DNA from: Bacteroidaceae bacterium
GTDB taxonomy: Bacteria > Bacteroidota > Bacteroidia > Bacteroidales > Bacteroidaceae
Assembly (NCBI GenBank): GCA_902362595.1
Contig: CABIXF010000004.1
Location: 1-64,000 of the forward strand
Direction of reading: 5' to 3'
DNA length: 64,000 nt
The notes beneath the pieces were generated by a model. It was not told the origin of the DNA, did no database searches, and saw only the letters and a program-made list of their open reading frames with translations. The translations under genes and the position numbers were made by a program. Positions within the stretch are counted from its first letter, which is position 1, and the number at the start of each line of letters is the position of its first letter. Below are positions 9,040-18,804 of this stretch, piece by piece.

Positions 9040-12000
9040 TTACTGAGCCTGTCTACTGGTTCCTACCCGTTGTTCAAGCAGTTTGTACAGCTGGTCAAAC
9101 TTCTGTGCGTAATGTAGGGCAGAATCGACTTCCTTTCCCGTTTTGCTGTCTTTAATTGTAGCCAAGGTCTTGCACACATCATCCAGTATGTAGAAATAAC
9201 GCATGCAGTTCTCGTAAGAGCTGGCAAAGCGTGTATCGTCCAGACTCAAGTACCAGGTAGCGTATTCCACCGCATTGTTGGCCAGTTCGTTGAGAATCTT
9301 CTCTGCCTTCTGGGTTTGTCCCAATGCCAGGTAGTTGTCGGCCATCTCCTTGGAGCTGCTCATCACGTAATCGTGAGGCACCGTGGTGGAAGGAATGACC
9401 TTCTCGCAGTAGTCGAGTGCCTTCAGGGCCTTGTCTTTCTTGCCTTCCTTAATCAGCTGGCTGGTCAGCTGCACGAACATGCGGCGGTGTGTGTCGCACA
9501 TGCGCAGTACCGTTTCATCCAGATAGATGTTCGGGTTGTCGATGCCGCCGAACTTGAACTTGTGCATCAGGTTGTCGTACATCTTCTCACTGTCTAGACG
9601 TCTGCCCAGCTGCGCGTTGTCGAACGGAGTGATACGATAGGCCAGCCCCTCCTGCAGGAAGTTGTTGGTCAGGTTCAGGTGATTTTCCGAACCCACGGTG
9701 ATGGCCATGTACATCGGGCGTTCCCAGTTGGTATTGGCCAGCATTTCCAGCATCATCAGCTCACTCTTGTACAACACCCGTTTGCCTTTCAGCGAAATGT
9801 GCATATAGTCAGGAATGGAATCAGGTGTCAGCATACCCGAACGTTTGATAGCTTCCTTGTCCAGTTTGATGACGATACTGTCGGTCGGAATCATCTGCAA
9901 GTCTTCTTTCGGAGAGCGCACCCAGTGTTCCAGAATGTTCTTCAGCTCGTAAGGGTTGTCTCCGAATTCCTTGGCCGCTTCTTCCGGGTTCTTCTTGTAG
10001 AATTCCAGTACCGTAGGCATGGCATCCGGGCGTACATACACGGCTTCGTTGTGCCCGGATACATAGTCAATACGTTCCCAGTTGATAGGAACCGACGGAG
10101 AATCGTAGGCCGGACGGCGCATCTGGTCGATGTACCAGTCGGTCTGCAGGTAACTCAGGTTGCAGACACGTACATCCGTGCGCACACCTTCCGTTTCCTG
10201 GTTGTACCATAAGGGGAAAGTATCGTTGTCACCGTTGGTGAAGAGAATCGGATTTCCCTTGTCCGGTACAGAGTTCAAGTAGTTCTGTCCGAAGTCACGG
10301 CAGGTATAGCGGTCGCTGCGGTCGTGGTCATCCCAGGTCTGGCTGACCATCTGTATCGGTACCAGCAGACATACTACGCTGGCCAGAATGGCCGCAGGTT
10401 TTTCGTTGATTTTCTTACTCAGATATTCCGCAATGGCAGCGACTCCCAGTCCAATCCAGATGGCGAATGCATAGAAGGAACCAGCATACGCATAATCTCG
10501 TTCACGCGGCTGTTGCGGTGTCTGGTTCAGGTAAAGCACGATGGCCAGTCCGGTCATGAAGAAGAGGAAGAATACCACCCAGAATTGCTGGATGCCTTTT
10601 TCACCTCTGTAAGCCTGCCAGAACAGACCGATAAGTCCCAGAATCAGCGGCAGGCAGTAGAACACATTATGTCCCTTGTTGTTCTTCAGCTCGCTCGGAA
10701 GAAGAGACTGGTCGCCAACCAACATCTTGTCGATGAACGGGATACCGGTAATCCAGTTGCCATGTTCAATTTCTCCCTGGCCCTGGATGTCGTTCTGACG
10801 TCCGGCGAAGTTCCACATGAAATAACGCCAGTACATGTAGTTCAGCTGATAGATGAAGAAGAACTTGATGTTATCCCATTGGGTCGGAATCTTGACCATA
10901 ATCATCTCGCCACACTGGTCGTAAGGCACCTGACGTCCTTCCACACCGCCCAGCCAGTCTTCGTAGGCTTGTGCGTGTGCATCACTGTACATACGCGGGA
11001 ACAGCATGTTCTGCGCATATTTGTATTCCGTCTTGTGTCGTACGATTTCGTAGCTGTCTTTTTCGTCTGGGTGTTCCTTTTCTTTCCGCTGGTAAACCGG
11101 AGCCCCTTCTTCTACGTCGTACACACAGCCTCCTTCCGTCGGTTTCAAGGCCGGTTTGGAAGCATAGGTCTGTCCGTAGAACAGCGGACGGGTACCATAC
11201 TGCTCACGTCCAAGGTATTCGCCCAGCGTAAAGATATCTTCCGGAGAGTTCTGGTCCATCGGCGTGTTGGCCGAAGAACGGATGACGATGATGGCATACG
11301 AAGAATAACCCACTACAATCATCATCATGGCCAGCAGGCTGGTATTCAGCGTACGGGCACTGACACGGTATTTCTCGCTGAGGTTGGCGAAGAGGTAGAT
11401 GGCCAGAATCGCCAGCACGATTACACCGATGAACACGCTGCTCCATCCGTGTCCGTAGAACGGAATACCCAGCAGACCCACCGTGGTGAGGAAAGAGATG
11501 TTCATCCGCTTGCGGCTTTTCACCGTATAGCTTTCATATACACCCCAGATGATGCTTGCGGCCAGGATAATCATGTAGATGATGACACCCGTGTTGAAAG
11601 GCATACCGAAGTCGTTGACAAACAGCAGTTCAAACCATCCGCCTACTTTCACGATGCCCGGCACGATGCCGTAAAGCACGACTGCTACCAGCACCATGGA
11701 ACCAATCAGGGCAATCAGACTGCCTTTCAGGTTGGCATTGGGGTTTTTCTTGTAATAATATACCAGTACGATGGCCGGAATACAAAGCAGGTTCAGCAGG
11801 TGTACGCCGATGGACAATCCTGTGAGGTAGGCAATCAGAATCAGCCAGCGGTCACTGTGAGGCTCGTTTGCCCGGTTCTCCCATTTCAGAATCAGCCAGA
11901 AAACGAGAGCCGTGAACAAGCTGGAGTACGCATATACTTCTCCTTCCACGGCACTGAACCAGAAGGTGTCACTCCACGTGTAAGCTAAGGCACCTACGAG

Positions 12001-12372
12001 TCCAGACCCCATGATGGCAATCAGTTTGCCGGTCGTCATCTGGTTCTCATCTGGGCAAATCAGCTTTTTGGCCAGATGGGTGATGCTCCAGAACAAGAAC
12101 AGGATACATGCGGCACTCATCAGGGCGCTCATGGTATTGACCATGCGGGCTACTTGTGTGGGGGCACTGGCAAACTGACTGAACAAATTAGCGGTCAGCA
12201 TGAAGAAAGGTGCGCCGGGAGGATGTCCTACCTCCAGCTTATATCCGGTGGTAATGAATTCCGGACAGTCCCAGAAGCTGGCTGTCGGTTCGATGGTCAT
12301 GCAATAAGTAAATGCGGCCACCGCAAAAGTGAGCCAGCCAACCAGGTTGTTAATCTTGTTGTACTGTTTCAT
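9040..12372 (-). CDS. DUF2723 family membrane protein, probable O-mannosyltransferase-like
   Basis: A 1110-residue inner-membrane protein. The N-terminal half has about ten or more membrane segments and the FWDCPEF (33-39) and HPPGAP (50-55) motifs of DUF2723, a GT-C-fold family typical of Bacteroidetes and related to protein O-mannosyltransferases; a role in protein O-glycosylation is known or proposed for the family. The part after about residue 620 is mostly soluble, with a conserved ILFTNGDNDTFPLWYNQE block near residue 715 and helical, TPR-like repeats from about 960 to the end. It stands alone behind a good -7 box, with a terminator after it. Donor and acceptor cannot be deduced from sequence alone. 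Confidence 0.85.
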   Translation of the reverse strand: MKQYNKINNLVGWLTFAVAAFTYCMTIEPTASFWDCPEFITTGYKLEVGHPPGAPFFMLTANLFSQFASAPTQVARMVNTMSALMSAACILFLFWSITHLAKKLICPDENQMTTGKLIAIMGSGLVGALAYTWSDTFWFSAVEGEVYAYSSLFTALVFWLILKWENRANEPHSDRWLILIAYLTGLSIGVHLLNLLCIPAIVLVYYYKKNPNANLKGSLIALIGSMVLVAVVLYGIVPGIVKVGGWFELLFVNDFGMPFNTGVIIYMIILAASIIWGVYESYTVKSRKRMNISFLTTVGLLGIPFYGHGWSSVFIGVIVLAILAIYLFANLSEKYRVSARTLNTSLLAMMMIVVGYSSYAIIVIRSSANTPMDQNSPEDIFTLGEYLGREQYGTRPLFYGQTYASKPALKPTEGGCVYDVEEGAPVYQRKEKEHPDEKDSYEIVRHKTEYKYAQNMLFPRMYSDAHAQAYEDWLGGVEGRQVPYDQCGEMIMVKIPTQWDNIKFFFIYQLNYMYWRYFMWNFAGRQNDIQGQGEIEHGNWITGIPFIDKMLVGDQSLLPSELKNNKGHNVFYCLPLILGLIGLFWQAYRGEKGIQQFWVVFFLFFMTGLAIVLYLNQTPQQPRERDYAYAGSFYAFAIWIGLGVAAIAEYLSKKINEKPAAILASVVCLLVPIQMVSQTWDDHDRSDRYTCRDFGQNYLNSVPDKGNPILFTNGDNDTFPLWYNQETEGVRTDVRVCNLSYLQTDWYIDQMRRPAYDSPSVPINWERIDYVSGHNEAVYVRPDAMPTVLEFYKKNPEEAAKEFGDNPYELKNILEHWVRSPKEDLQMIPTDSIVIKLDKEAIKRSGMLTPDSIPDYMHISLKGKRVLYKSELMMLEMLANTNWERPMYMAITVGSENHLNLTNNFLQEGLAYRITPFDNAQLGRRLDSEKMYDNLMHKFKFGGIDNPNIYLDETVLRMCDTHRRMFVQLTSQLIKEGKKDKALKALDYCEKVIPSTTVPHDYVMSSSKEMADNYLALGQTQKAEKILNELANNAVEYATWYLSLDDTRFASSYENCMRYFYILDDVCKTLATIKDSKTGKEVDSALHYAQKFDQLYKLLEQRVGTSRQAQ

Positions 12373-12408
12373 GAATTATTTTTAGTTTCTCGTTAAAATT
12401 CAGTGCGG

Positions 12409-12416
12409 CAAAGATA
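12409..12416 (-). promoter_or_regulatory. Putative -7 box for the DUF2723 gene
   Basis: Minus strand reads TATCTTTG, the most typical form of the Bacteroides -7 box, 36 bases before the start codon. Possible -33 elements are off the ideal spacing. Confidence 0.5.
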
Positions 12417-12483
12417 GCAAACATTTGCTAATCAAGTCTCAAAAGTAAATGATAATGTTGCAAAAGGCGTTAAAAGCGGCTTT

Positions 12484-13251
12484 TTACTCTTCATGATGAT
12501 GGCATTTCAGGATGCGATGAGGCAAATTGCCATGTCCTAGCAGTTCGATGGAGCATTCAAAATGGGTTTCCAGCCACTCGGCAGAGACTTCCGTATCCGG
12601 ATGGTAATCCAGTGTGCCGTTCACGCAGGCCACACTTTTCACGTTTTGCAGAATGGTGCCGATGTCATGGCTCACCAGTACGATGGCACATTCCTTGTTG
12701 ATTTCCTCCAGCAAGGCATAGAGCCGGGCTTCAAACCGCTTGTCAATGTACGTGTTCGGTTCATCTAGAATAACGACTTTCGGGCTGGAAACCAATGCTC
12801 TTCCCAGCAGTGCCCTTTGCAGTTGTCCACCGCTCAGTTGTCCGATAGCCCTTTCTTCCAGTCCCTCCAGTCCCATACGAGCAATAGTCTGTCGTACCTT
12901 TTCATGTTGTTCTTTGGAAAATGAACGGAACAATGATTTCTGCTTGTTCAGACCAGACAATACCACTTCATACACGGAAATGGGAAATTTTTTGTCGATA
13001 CTGTTATATTGCGGTAAATATCCCATGGTAATTTCCTCTACCTCTTTTCCTTCTTGAAAGAACAGGATTTGTCCAGCAGTAGGTTTCAGTAGTCCCAATA
13101 TGATTTTTACCAACGTGGTTTTCCCCCCTCCGTTAGGACCTATAACTCCCAGAAAATCTTTTTCTGCTATTTCTAGGTTTACATTTTCCAATACTTTCTT
13201 TTGGTCGTATGCGGCGGAAATTCCGGTTAATCTGATAAGCGGTTGATTCAT
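12484..13251 (-). CDS. Metal ABC transporter ATPase (ZnuC-like)
   Basis: ATP-binding subunit of a high-affinity Zn/Mn importer. The 255-residue protein shows Walker A GPNGGGKTT (about 38-46), a Q-loop in GYLPQYNSID, the ABC signature LSGGQLQR (about 138-145), Walker B VVILDEP (about 158-164) and the switch His in VSHD. It ends in a His-rich tail (HGNLPHRILKCHHHEE) suited to metal binding. It follows the ZnuA-like gene by 14 bases. The membrane permease expected as the third subunit is not next to it: the next gene downstream is DUF2723. Confidence 0.85.
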   Translation of the reverse strand: MNQPLIRLTGISAAYDQKKVLENVNLEIAEKDFLGVIGPNGGGKTTLVKIILGLLKPTAGQILFFQEGKEVEEITMGYLPQYNSIDKKFPISVYEVVLSGLNKQKSLFRSFSKEQHEKVRQTIARMGLEGLEERAIGQLSGGQLQRALLGRALVSSPKVVILDEPNTYIDKRFEARLYALLEEINKECAIVLVSHDIGTILQNVKSVACVNGTLDYHPDTEVSAEWLETHFECSIELLGHGNLPHRILKCHHHEE

Positions 13252-13265
13252 TGATTCTAAGTAGT

Positions 13266-14138
13266 TTAATTCATATTGTTTCGATGCAAGGCTTTGGCAA
13301 TAGCCACCATTTCCTTATCCCAGTTATAGCTTAATGGATTAATGGGGACGATTTTCAAATTAAGCTCCTGTGCTATCACTTCGGCATTACGTTGGTCAAA
13401 TTCTTGTTGTACGAAAACAATTCTGGCTTTTTTCTGGCGGCAAGTTTTCATCAGCTCCTGTAAATGTGTGGGAGAAGGTTCTTTTCCTCCTTCTTCTATG
13501 CTGATTTGTTGCAAACTATAATCACGGGCAAAATAGCTTAATGCCGGATGATAAATCAGAAAACTGGTATCTGCATTGGTCAGGTAACCTTGAATTTCTT
13601 GTTCTGTTTTGTCAATAATTTGTTGCAGACTGTCTAAACGATGCTGATAGTAATTTTGATTTTCAGGGTCGATTTCAGATAATGCCTTACAAATATTAAG
13701 TGAGATGATGCGGGCATTTGGAATGGAATTCCAAATGTGTGGTTCTACTCCATCTATGTTTCCGTGAGTATGTGTATGGGGATGGATGGCATAAATTAAA
13801 TCAATCCCTTGCGACATGTCATAGAATGGCAATTTAGGAGTGTTGGCTTGTAATTTTTCTGTCCATGCCTGTTCAAATCCGATGTGTCCGATACGTAAAT
13901 AAGCTTTGCTACGAGCCAAATCAACGAGTTGCTGCGGGGTAGGGTCGTAGGTCTCTGGATTACCGCCTTTGGGCACGATGCTGACTACCTGGAACTTGTC
14001 TCCTGCAATGGCTTCTGTGAAATATCGTAACGGTTCAATGGTTACAGTGAGTGTAGGAGTTGTATTTTTATTGGGCTTTCCTGTACAAGAGGCGAGCAAT
14101 ATCATGAAGCTTGCCAGTATAAAGATGCATTTTCTCAT
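13266..14138 (-). CDS. Metal ABC transporter substrate-binding lipoprotein (ZnuA/TroA-like)
   Basis: Captures Zn2+ or Mn2+ outside the inner membrane and hands it to the ABC transporter. The 290-residue protein has a lipoprotein signal (MILLASCTG, Cys near 18), the opening VTIEPLRYFTEAIAGD, a NPETYDPTPQQ block, and a His-rich loop HPHTHTHGN near residue 118 followed by EPHIWNS, a metal-ligand pattern of ZnuA proteins. The long linking helix and second lobe (LSYFARDYSL; FVQQEFDQRNAEVIAQEL) follow. The His-rich loop favours zinc. It is the first gene of a two-gene operon with the ATPase. Confidence 0.88.
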   Translation of the reverse strand: MRKCIFILASFMILLASCTGKPNKNTTPTLTVTIEPLRYFTEAIAGDKFQVVSIVPKGGNPETYDPTPQQLVDLARSKAYLRIGHIGFEQAWTEKLQANTPKLPFYDMSQGIDLIYAIHPHTHTHGNIDGVEPHIWNSIPNARIISLNICKALSEIDPENQNYYQHRLDSLQQIIDKTEQEIQGYLTNADTSFLIYHPALSYFARDYSLQQISIEEGGKEPSPTHLQELMKTCRQKKARIVFVQQEFDQRNAEVIAQELNLKIVPINPLSYNWDKEMVAIAKALHRNNMN

Positions 14139-14169
14139 GAGTTTGTGTGAGATTGAATAATTTGTAATA

Positions 14170-14177
14170 CAAAGATA
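14170..14177 (-). promoter_or_regulatory. Putative -7 box for the znuA-like operon
   Basis: Minus strand reads TATCTTTG, 31 bases before the start. No clear -33 TTG was found at the usual distance. Confidence 0.45.
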
Positions 14178-14220
14178 GTAGTTTCTTTTGGGGTTGCCAG
14201 TTTCTTTTTGGGGGTGAAGT

Positions 14221-14886
14221 TCAGGCTTTTTCTTTGCTGGCTCGAAGTATTTCGCGCTTACCTCCCGGAGGGCCTGGCAGCCGTTCTACCGTGAATCCGG
14301 CTGTTTGTAACATTCTTCTGACCACTCCTTTGGCACAATAGGTAGTAAGGATTCCTCCAGAATTCAGTTGTTGGTATAGCTTGTCAAAAAGAGTCTGATT
14401 CCACATTTCCGGTTGTTTTTCAGGAGCAAAAGCATCGAAATACACCACATCATAGTATTCTTTGAATGCAAAGCAAGTAAAATCTGTTTCTATTTTATGT
14501 AAAGTAAAATAAGGAGAGATTTTTACCGGTTGATTCCATGGTGTGGTATGTAAGGCATAAAATTTCTGGCTTTCTTCTGGTGCTATTTTTTCCGGATAGG
14601 CCAGTTTACGTACAGTCTCTTCTCCTAATGGAAATTTCTCTATGCTGGTAAAGGAAACTGTCCTTTGTTGTTTTTCTGCTTCTAGTAGAGTAAGAAAAGC
14701 GTTTAGCCCTGTTCCAAATCCGATTTCTAACACATGAGGGTTCTTCACTGGAGAGTGATTCAGTCCCATCTGGATAAAAATGTGTTCTGATTCTGTCAGT
14801 GCTCCTTTTACAGAGTGATAGTGTTCATTCAGCTCAGGAACAAATAGCGTATTGCTTCCGTCGGCAGTAGTTTCAAGTGTAATCAT
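14221..14886 (-). CDS. mnmD: tRNA 5-methylaminomethyl-2-thiouridine methyltransferase
   Basis: SAM-dependent methyltransferase (DUF752) that completes the mnm5s2U34 wobble modification in tRNA-Lys/Glu/Gln by methylating the nm5U intermediate. In E. coli this domain is fused to an oxidase in MnmC; here it is stand-alone, 221 residues. Motifs: SAM-binding LEIGFGTGLNAFL (about 51-63), and YFDAFAPEKQPEMW near residue 148, diagnostic of this family. The C-terminus YCAKGVVRRML and LPGPPGGKREILRA also fits. No MnmC2-type oxidase is adjacent. mnmA, which adds the thio group to the same base, lies 47 kb away. Confidence 0.92.
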   Translation of the reverse strand: MITLETTADGSNTLFVPELNEHYHSVKGALTESEHIFIQMGLNHSPVKNPHVLEIGFGTGLNAFLTLLEAEKQQRTVSFTSIEKFPLGEETVRKLAYPEKIAPEESQKFYALHTTPWNQPVKISPYFTLHKIETDFTCFAFKEYYDVVYFDAFAPEKQPEMWNQTLFDKLYQQLNSGGILTTYCAKGVVRRMLQTAGFTVERLPGPPGGKREILRASKEKA

Positions 14887-15041
14887 ATATGGATCTTAGT
14901 TGCGTTTGTTCAACAATTATCTGTTTAGGGAAGAAATCTTACTTTCTTCTTATAACCCCTAAAAATAGGTGCTTGAATCGGTAGTAGGTCATGCAACCGG
15001 TGCAAGAGACTTTTTCTGGAACGTAATTCATGTTTCAATAA

Positions 15042-16028
15042 CTATTTGTTGGGTTTCAGAAAACTTTCCGGAAATTTTACATATTGTTCTATCTGATTGT
15101 TTGCTGTACGGATCCAAGTGCGAAAACCTTGCACTCCTTCTGTCAGTTCAATGACACGGGCTCCGTTGGGCAGATTGTTGTAAACCGTGTTTCCACCTGT
15201 ATAACGACCGTATGCCAGCAGCACTCCCTGCCACATGACGGCATAGTCATTGTCGTGATCATGACCTACAAATATGGCTTCTATGTCTCCCATTTCTTTT
15301 ATGGCTGTAAAAAGGCCGGAGTTTAAGAATGGTGAGCACACTTTTTCTTTGCGGCTGCCGAACAAGGCGGCATTTTCGTCGGTGGCAGCCAGATGATATT
15401 CCGGCAATGGAATGTGAAAGAAAGCCAGTGAGGGCAGAGGTATCCCTTTATGATTTTCTGTATATTTTCTACTGTTTTCACGATACCATTGAATCTGGTC
15501 AATGTGAATGTAATCGTATCCTTCTATTCCTTTTATTTGAGAATAAGAATGGGAGTCGAAAAAATAGAGAATTTCTGCATCTCTTTTTCCATCGGATGAC
15601 TTGATGGGGAGAATGAAGTTGGAAACTCCGGAAACGCCTTTAGTGGTATATGTCAGGTTATATGGAATCGTTTGAACAATTTTTAGAAGTTCTTCACGCG
15701 ACAATCCTTGTTCGTCATCGTGGTTCCCGAAGGTTACAGTGAAAGGAATCTTATGTGTGGAAACTTGTTCTAATACGGTGCGGATACCTTGTTCTGCCGG
15801 TGTTCCATAGATGAGGTCTCCAGTAAATACGACCAAGTCCGGCTTCTCCGTATCCAGAACTTCTTGAATACGCTCTAGTGCTATATCCGAGCGAGTATCC
15901 TTGAAGATATAATGTATGTCTGTGAATTGTACGATTTTGAACTTTCCATCAGCTTTGAATTTTAAATCTTGTGCAGAAGTAGAAAATACAAGAAATAATA
16001 GAAAATGGAAACAGAGAAGTCTTTTCAT
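15042..16028 (-). CDS. Calcineurin-like metallophosphoesterase, secreted
   Basis: A 328-residue phosphoesterase. I place the start at the ATG ending at 16028, because the protein then begins with a clean signal peptide (MKRLLCFHFLLFLVFSTSAQ); the longer frame adds 18 residues overlapping the promoter. The metal site is complete: FTDIHY, VFTGDLIYG, GNHDDE, and GHDHDND near residue 245. This order is that of purple-acid/DCR2-like phosphatases of family PA-phosphatase-type calcineurin domains. Substrate unknown. It stands alone with a -7 box 42 bases upstream. Confidence 0.85.
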   Translation of the reverse strand: MKRLLCFHFLLFLVFSTSAQDLKFKADGKFKIVQFTDIHYIFKDTRSDIALERIQEVLDTEKPDLVVFTGDLIYGTPAEQGIRTVLEQVSTHKIPFTVTFGNHDDEQGLSREELLKIVQTIPYNLTYTTKGVSGVSNFILPIKSSDGKRDAEILYFFDSHSYSQIKGIEGYDYIHIDQIQWYRENSRKYTENHKGIPLPSLAFFHIPLPEYHLAATDENAALFGSRKEKVCSPFLNSGLFTAIKEMGDIEAIFVGHDHDNDYAVMWQGVLLAYGRYTGGNTVYNNLPNGARVIELTEGVQGFRTWIRTANNQIEQYVKFPESFLKPNK

Positions 16029-16069
16029 GTCTTGGCTTATTTTTCGTAGGCGATTTCCGGTAGTTTTCA

Positions 16070-16077
16070 CAAAGATA
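16070..16077 (-). promoter_or_regulatory. Putative -7 box for the phosphoesterase gene
   Basis: Minus strand reads TATCTTTG, 41 bases before the chosen start at 16028. The longer alternative start at 16082 would lie upstream of this box, which supports the shorter protein. Confidence 0.45.
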
Positions 16078-16127
16078 GTCATATCTTTTGAGTTCGGAAA
16101 ATTTGTTTAGAAATTCTCTGCCTTTTC

Positions 16128-16592
16128 TTATTGTATGTAATGGAATACCCCTAGTGCCGTGGCTACAATAATGGCATAGCGCGCCAATTTTCCGATGGTC
16201 ATTGAAAGAGTGGTAATCCAAATATTCCCTCTCATAAATCCTAAGGCTATCAGCAGAGCATCTCCAATGACGGGTAGAAACGAGAAGAAAGCCATCCATG
16301 ACCCTCTTCCATGGATAAAACGAATGGCTTTGTCCATTTGCTTTTTGTCTACTTTAAAATATTTTTCAATCCATTCGGTTTTGCCCATTCTTCCTATCCA
16401 GTAGCAGGTTACTCCTCCCAAGGCATTTCCGGCAGTAGTGAAAAGAGTAGACCATACAGGATCAAGTCCCAGTCCCACACAAGCCAGTAGTACGACTTCC
16501 GAGCTGAAAGGTAGAATTGTACCTGCCAGAAAGGCAGAGAGGAACATTCCCCAGTATCCCCAGTCTATCAGAAATTGAACAAATACATCCAT
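16128..16592 (-). CDS. YqaA-like DedA/SNARE-associated membrane protein
   Basis: A 154-residue inner-membrane protein with about four membrane segments. It carries the YqaA/DedA pattern: an N-terminal GTILPFSSEVVLL re-entrant-like stretch (about 25-37), the glycine-rich GNALGGVTCYWIGR (about 55-68) and FFSFLPVIGDALLIALGFMRG (about 98-118). DedA relatives are linked to lipid scrambling or membrane homeostasis, but this short branch has no firm function. Its start overlaps the end of the upstream membrane-protein gene by 25 bases, so it is the last gene of the rlmL-purD operon. Confidence 0.8.
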   Translation of the reverse strand: MDVFVQFLIDWGYWGMFLSAFLAGTILPFSSEVVLLACVGLGLDPVWSTLFTTAGNALGGVTCYWIGRMGKTEWIEKYFKVDKKQMDKAIRFIHGRGSWMAFFSFLPVIGDALLIALGFMRGNIWITTLSMTIGKLARYAIIVATALGVFHYIQ

Positions 16593-17503
16593 AAATTAAA
16601 TATGCATACGCAGACCCAAAGTCCAAGTATGCTCCATAAAAAAATACGAGTGAAGCGATTGAATGTTAATGCCAGCAAATGGCCTCCCATGATAGAACCT
16701 ACAATGAGGGTCATAAGAAAGAATGTGTTGAAGTGAGAGGGCATGAGCAACATGCAGAGCAAGGTGGCATTTCCTGTGATAATCAGAATGCGAAGCATAA
16801 TACGTGTTTGTACCTTATCCTGGTAGCTGTGCAGGAGACTCTCTACACAACAGATTGCAGCAATTAAAATGGCTGTTATACCGGAAACCAGTTGTGAGAG
16901 TGTAAGTACAGAATAATCAATGGGAGGAAATGATCCCAATGCCATAAAAGGTTGCCAGGTCTGTCCCGGTTGTCCGGTGTAAAGATGGTAAGAAAGTACA
17001 ATCCAGTAAGGTGTCAGTAAACCAATCAGTCCAGCCAGGAAAGTACGAAGCGTAAAAGCTCTTAGTCCAATCATATAGAAATAGAGCAATGGCACAAAAT
17101 AGAGAACTTGTGGAAGTAAAAAACTGCCTATTCCAAGGAAAAAGAATGAATGGAAAATAGGAGTCGCAGCATAAGGTGACTCATAACTTCGGAATAAGCA
17201 TGACAGACTGACAATAAACAGCAGGGGAATCCACTGTTCGTGTGAATAAGTATGTAGAAAAGGAAATCCGGCAAAGAAAAGTAAAAATAGAGCTACATGG
17301 AGAGTCGTACGGGTTCGGATAAGTGAAAAGGTTGTGTTTAGTTCCAGCAGACAGTAAGCGATCAATCCATTGATAGCCAAAGAAAGCAGGTCGGTTTGTG
17401 TCTGGTATGTGATGCCACACATTGCCAGGCAGATAATGACAGCAACAGGAAGGGTCATCCTTCCTGTTGCCAGGTCATATTGAAATTTATTTCGAGCAAA
17501 CAT
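16568..17503 (-). CDS. Integral membrane protein of unknown function
   Basis: A 311-residue protein that is hydrophobic almost throughout, with about nine to ten predicted membrane segments, short loops and few charged residues. The RNKFQYDLATGRMTLPVAV start places the N-terminus in the cytoplasm. I do not recognise a named family; similar proteins are found in Bacteroidetes beside purD. It starts two bases after the purD stop and overlaps the following YqaA-like gene by 25 bases, indicating tight translational coupling. Confidence 0.7.
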   Translation of the reverse strand: MFARNKFQYDLATGRMTLPVAVIICLAMCGITYQTQTDLLSLAINGLIAYCLLELNTTFSLIRTRTTLHVALFLLFFAGFPFLHTYSHEQWIPLLFIVSLSCLFRSYESPYAATPIFHSFFFLGIGSFLLPQVLYFVPLLYFYMIGLRAFTLRTFLAGLIGLLTPYWIVLSYHLYTGQPGQTWQPFMALGSFPPIDYSVLTLSQLVSGITAILIAAICCVESLLHSYQDKVQTRIMLRILIITGNATLLCMLLMPSHFNTFFLMTLIVGSIMGGHLLALTFNRFTRIFLWSILGLWVCVCIFNLWMYLFNF

Positions 17504-17505
17504 TC

Positions 17506-18780
17506 TTATAAATCAAATCCGATGTCAGAACGGAAATATTTCTTTTCGAAGTGGATTCTTCCCGCATTCCGGAAAGACTGTGCCAAGGCTTCTTCCTTGT
17601 TGGCTCCATAAGAGCTGACGGCGATGACACGTCCGCCGGAAGTCACTACCTGTCCGTCTTTCAGGGCCGTACCGGCATGGAATACGGTGCTTCCACCTGC
17701 TTTGGCTTCCTCAATGCCGCTAATCGGGAATCCTTTTTCGTAGGCTTCCGGATAGCCGCCGGATACCAGCATGACGCAGACAGCCGACCGCGGGTCGATT
17801 TCCAGCGTCTTTTCGTTTAGGTTGCCCTGGGCTACTCCCTCGAAGAGGTCTACCAGGTCGCTCTTGATACGCAGCATGACGCTTTCTGTCTCGGGGTCAC
17901 CCATGCGTACGTTGTATTCGATGACCATCGGTTCACCTTTCACGTTAATCAGTCCGAAGAAGATAAATCCTTTGTAGTCGATACCTTCTTCCGCCAATCC
18001 TTCTACCGTAGGACGGATGATGCGGTCTTCCACTTTTTTCATCCAGTCAGCGTCGGCAAACGGAACGGGAGAAACAGAACCCATACCGCCGGTGTTCAGG
18101 CCTTTGTCGCCTTCACCGATACGCTTGTAGTCTTTGGCTTCCGGCAGAATCTTGTAACTCTTTCCGTCGGTCAGTACGAATACCGAACATTCAATGCCGC
18201 TCAGGAATTCCTCGATTACCACCGTAGCCGAAGCGTTGCCGAACATGCCGCCCAGCATTTCCTTCAGTTCCTTCTTGGCTTCTTCCAAGGTAGGGAGAAT
18301 CAGCACCCCTTTTCCGGCACAAAGTCCGTCGGCCTTCAGCACGTAAGGAGCTTCCAGTGTTTCCAGGAAAGCCAGTCCCTCTTCCAGATTGGCTGCAGTA
18401 ATGCTCTTGTATCCGGCTGTCGGGATGTGGTGACGTTGCATGAATCCTTTGGCAAATTCCTTGCTTCCTTCCAGTACGGCTCCTGCTTTCGACGGGCCGA
18501 TGACCGGAATGTGTTTCAAGGCTTCGTCGTGCTTGAAGAAATCATATACCCCCTTCACCAGCGGGTCTTCCGGACCTACCACTACCATGTCGATACCGTT
18601 GTCGATGACAAATTGCTTGATACCTTCAAAGTCGTCGGCCTTGATGGCTACATTTTCGCCCACTTCGCGTGTGCCGGCATTTCCCGGAGCGATGTACAAC
18701 TTCTCAATTTTCGGGCTTTGTGCGATTTTCCATGCCAGTGCATGTTCGCGTCCTCCTGAACCTAACAGTAAAAGTTTCAT
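17506..18780 (-). CDS. purD: Phosphoribosylamine-glycine ligase
   Basis: Second step of de novo purine synthesis: joins glycine to 5-phosphoribosylamine with ATP to give GAR. The 424-residue cytoplasmic enzyme shows the N-terminal [14 protein letters not shown] motif (about 4-17), [10 protein letters not shown] near residue 65, the ATP-grasp core ([14 protein letters not shown] about 145-158, [14 protein letters not shown]) and the signature RMGDPETE near residue 293. It lies 24 bases after the dipeptidyl peptidase gene, and the next gene begins two bases after its stop. Confidence 0.96.
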   Translation of the reverse strand: MKLLLLGSGGREHALAWKIAQSPKIEKLYIAPGNAGTREVGENVAIKADDFEGIKQFVIDNGIDMVVVGPEDPLVKGVYDFFKHDEALKHIPVIGPSKAGAVLEGSKEFAKGFMQRHHIPTAGYKSITAANLEEGLAFLETLEAPYVLKADGLCAGKGVLILPTLEEAKKELKEMLGGMFGNASATVVIEEFLSGIECSVFVLTDGKSYKILPEAKDYKRIGEGDKGLNTGGMGSVSPVPFADADWMKKVEDRIIRPTVEGLAEEGIDYKGFIFFGLINVKGEPMVIEYNVRMGDPETESVMLRIKSDLVDLFEGVAQGNLNEKTLEIDPRSAVCVMLVSGGYPEAYEKGFPISGIEEAKAGGSTVFHAGTALKDGQVVTSGGRVIAVSSYGANKEEALAQSFRNAGRIHFEKKYFRSDIGFDL

Positions 18781-18804
18781 ATTATGTATCTGTTTTTTAG
18801 TCGA

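Noticed and set aside
10324..11988. A 554-codon plus-strand open frame
   Set aside because: It lies wholly opposite the DUF2723 gene, is rich in His, Arg and Val from the reversed codon pattern, and has no recognisable domain; it is an antisense shadow.
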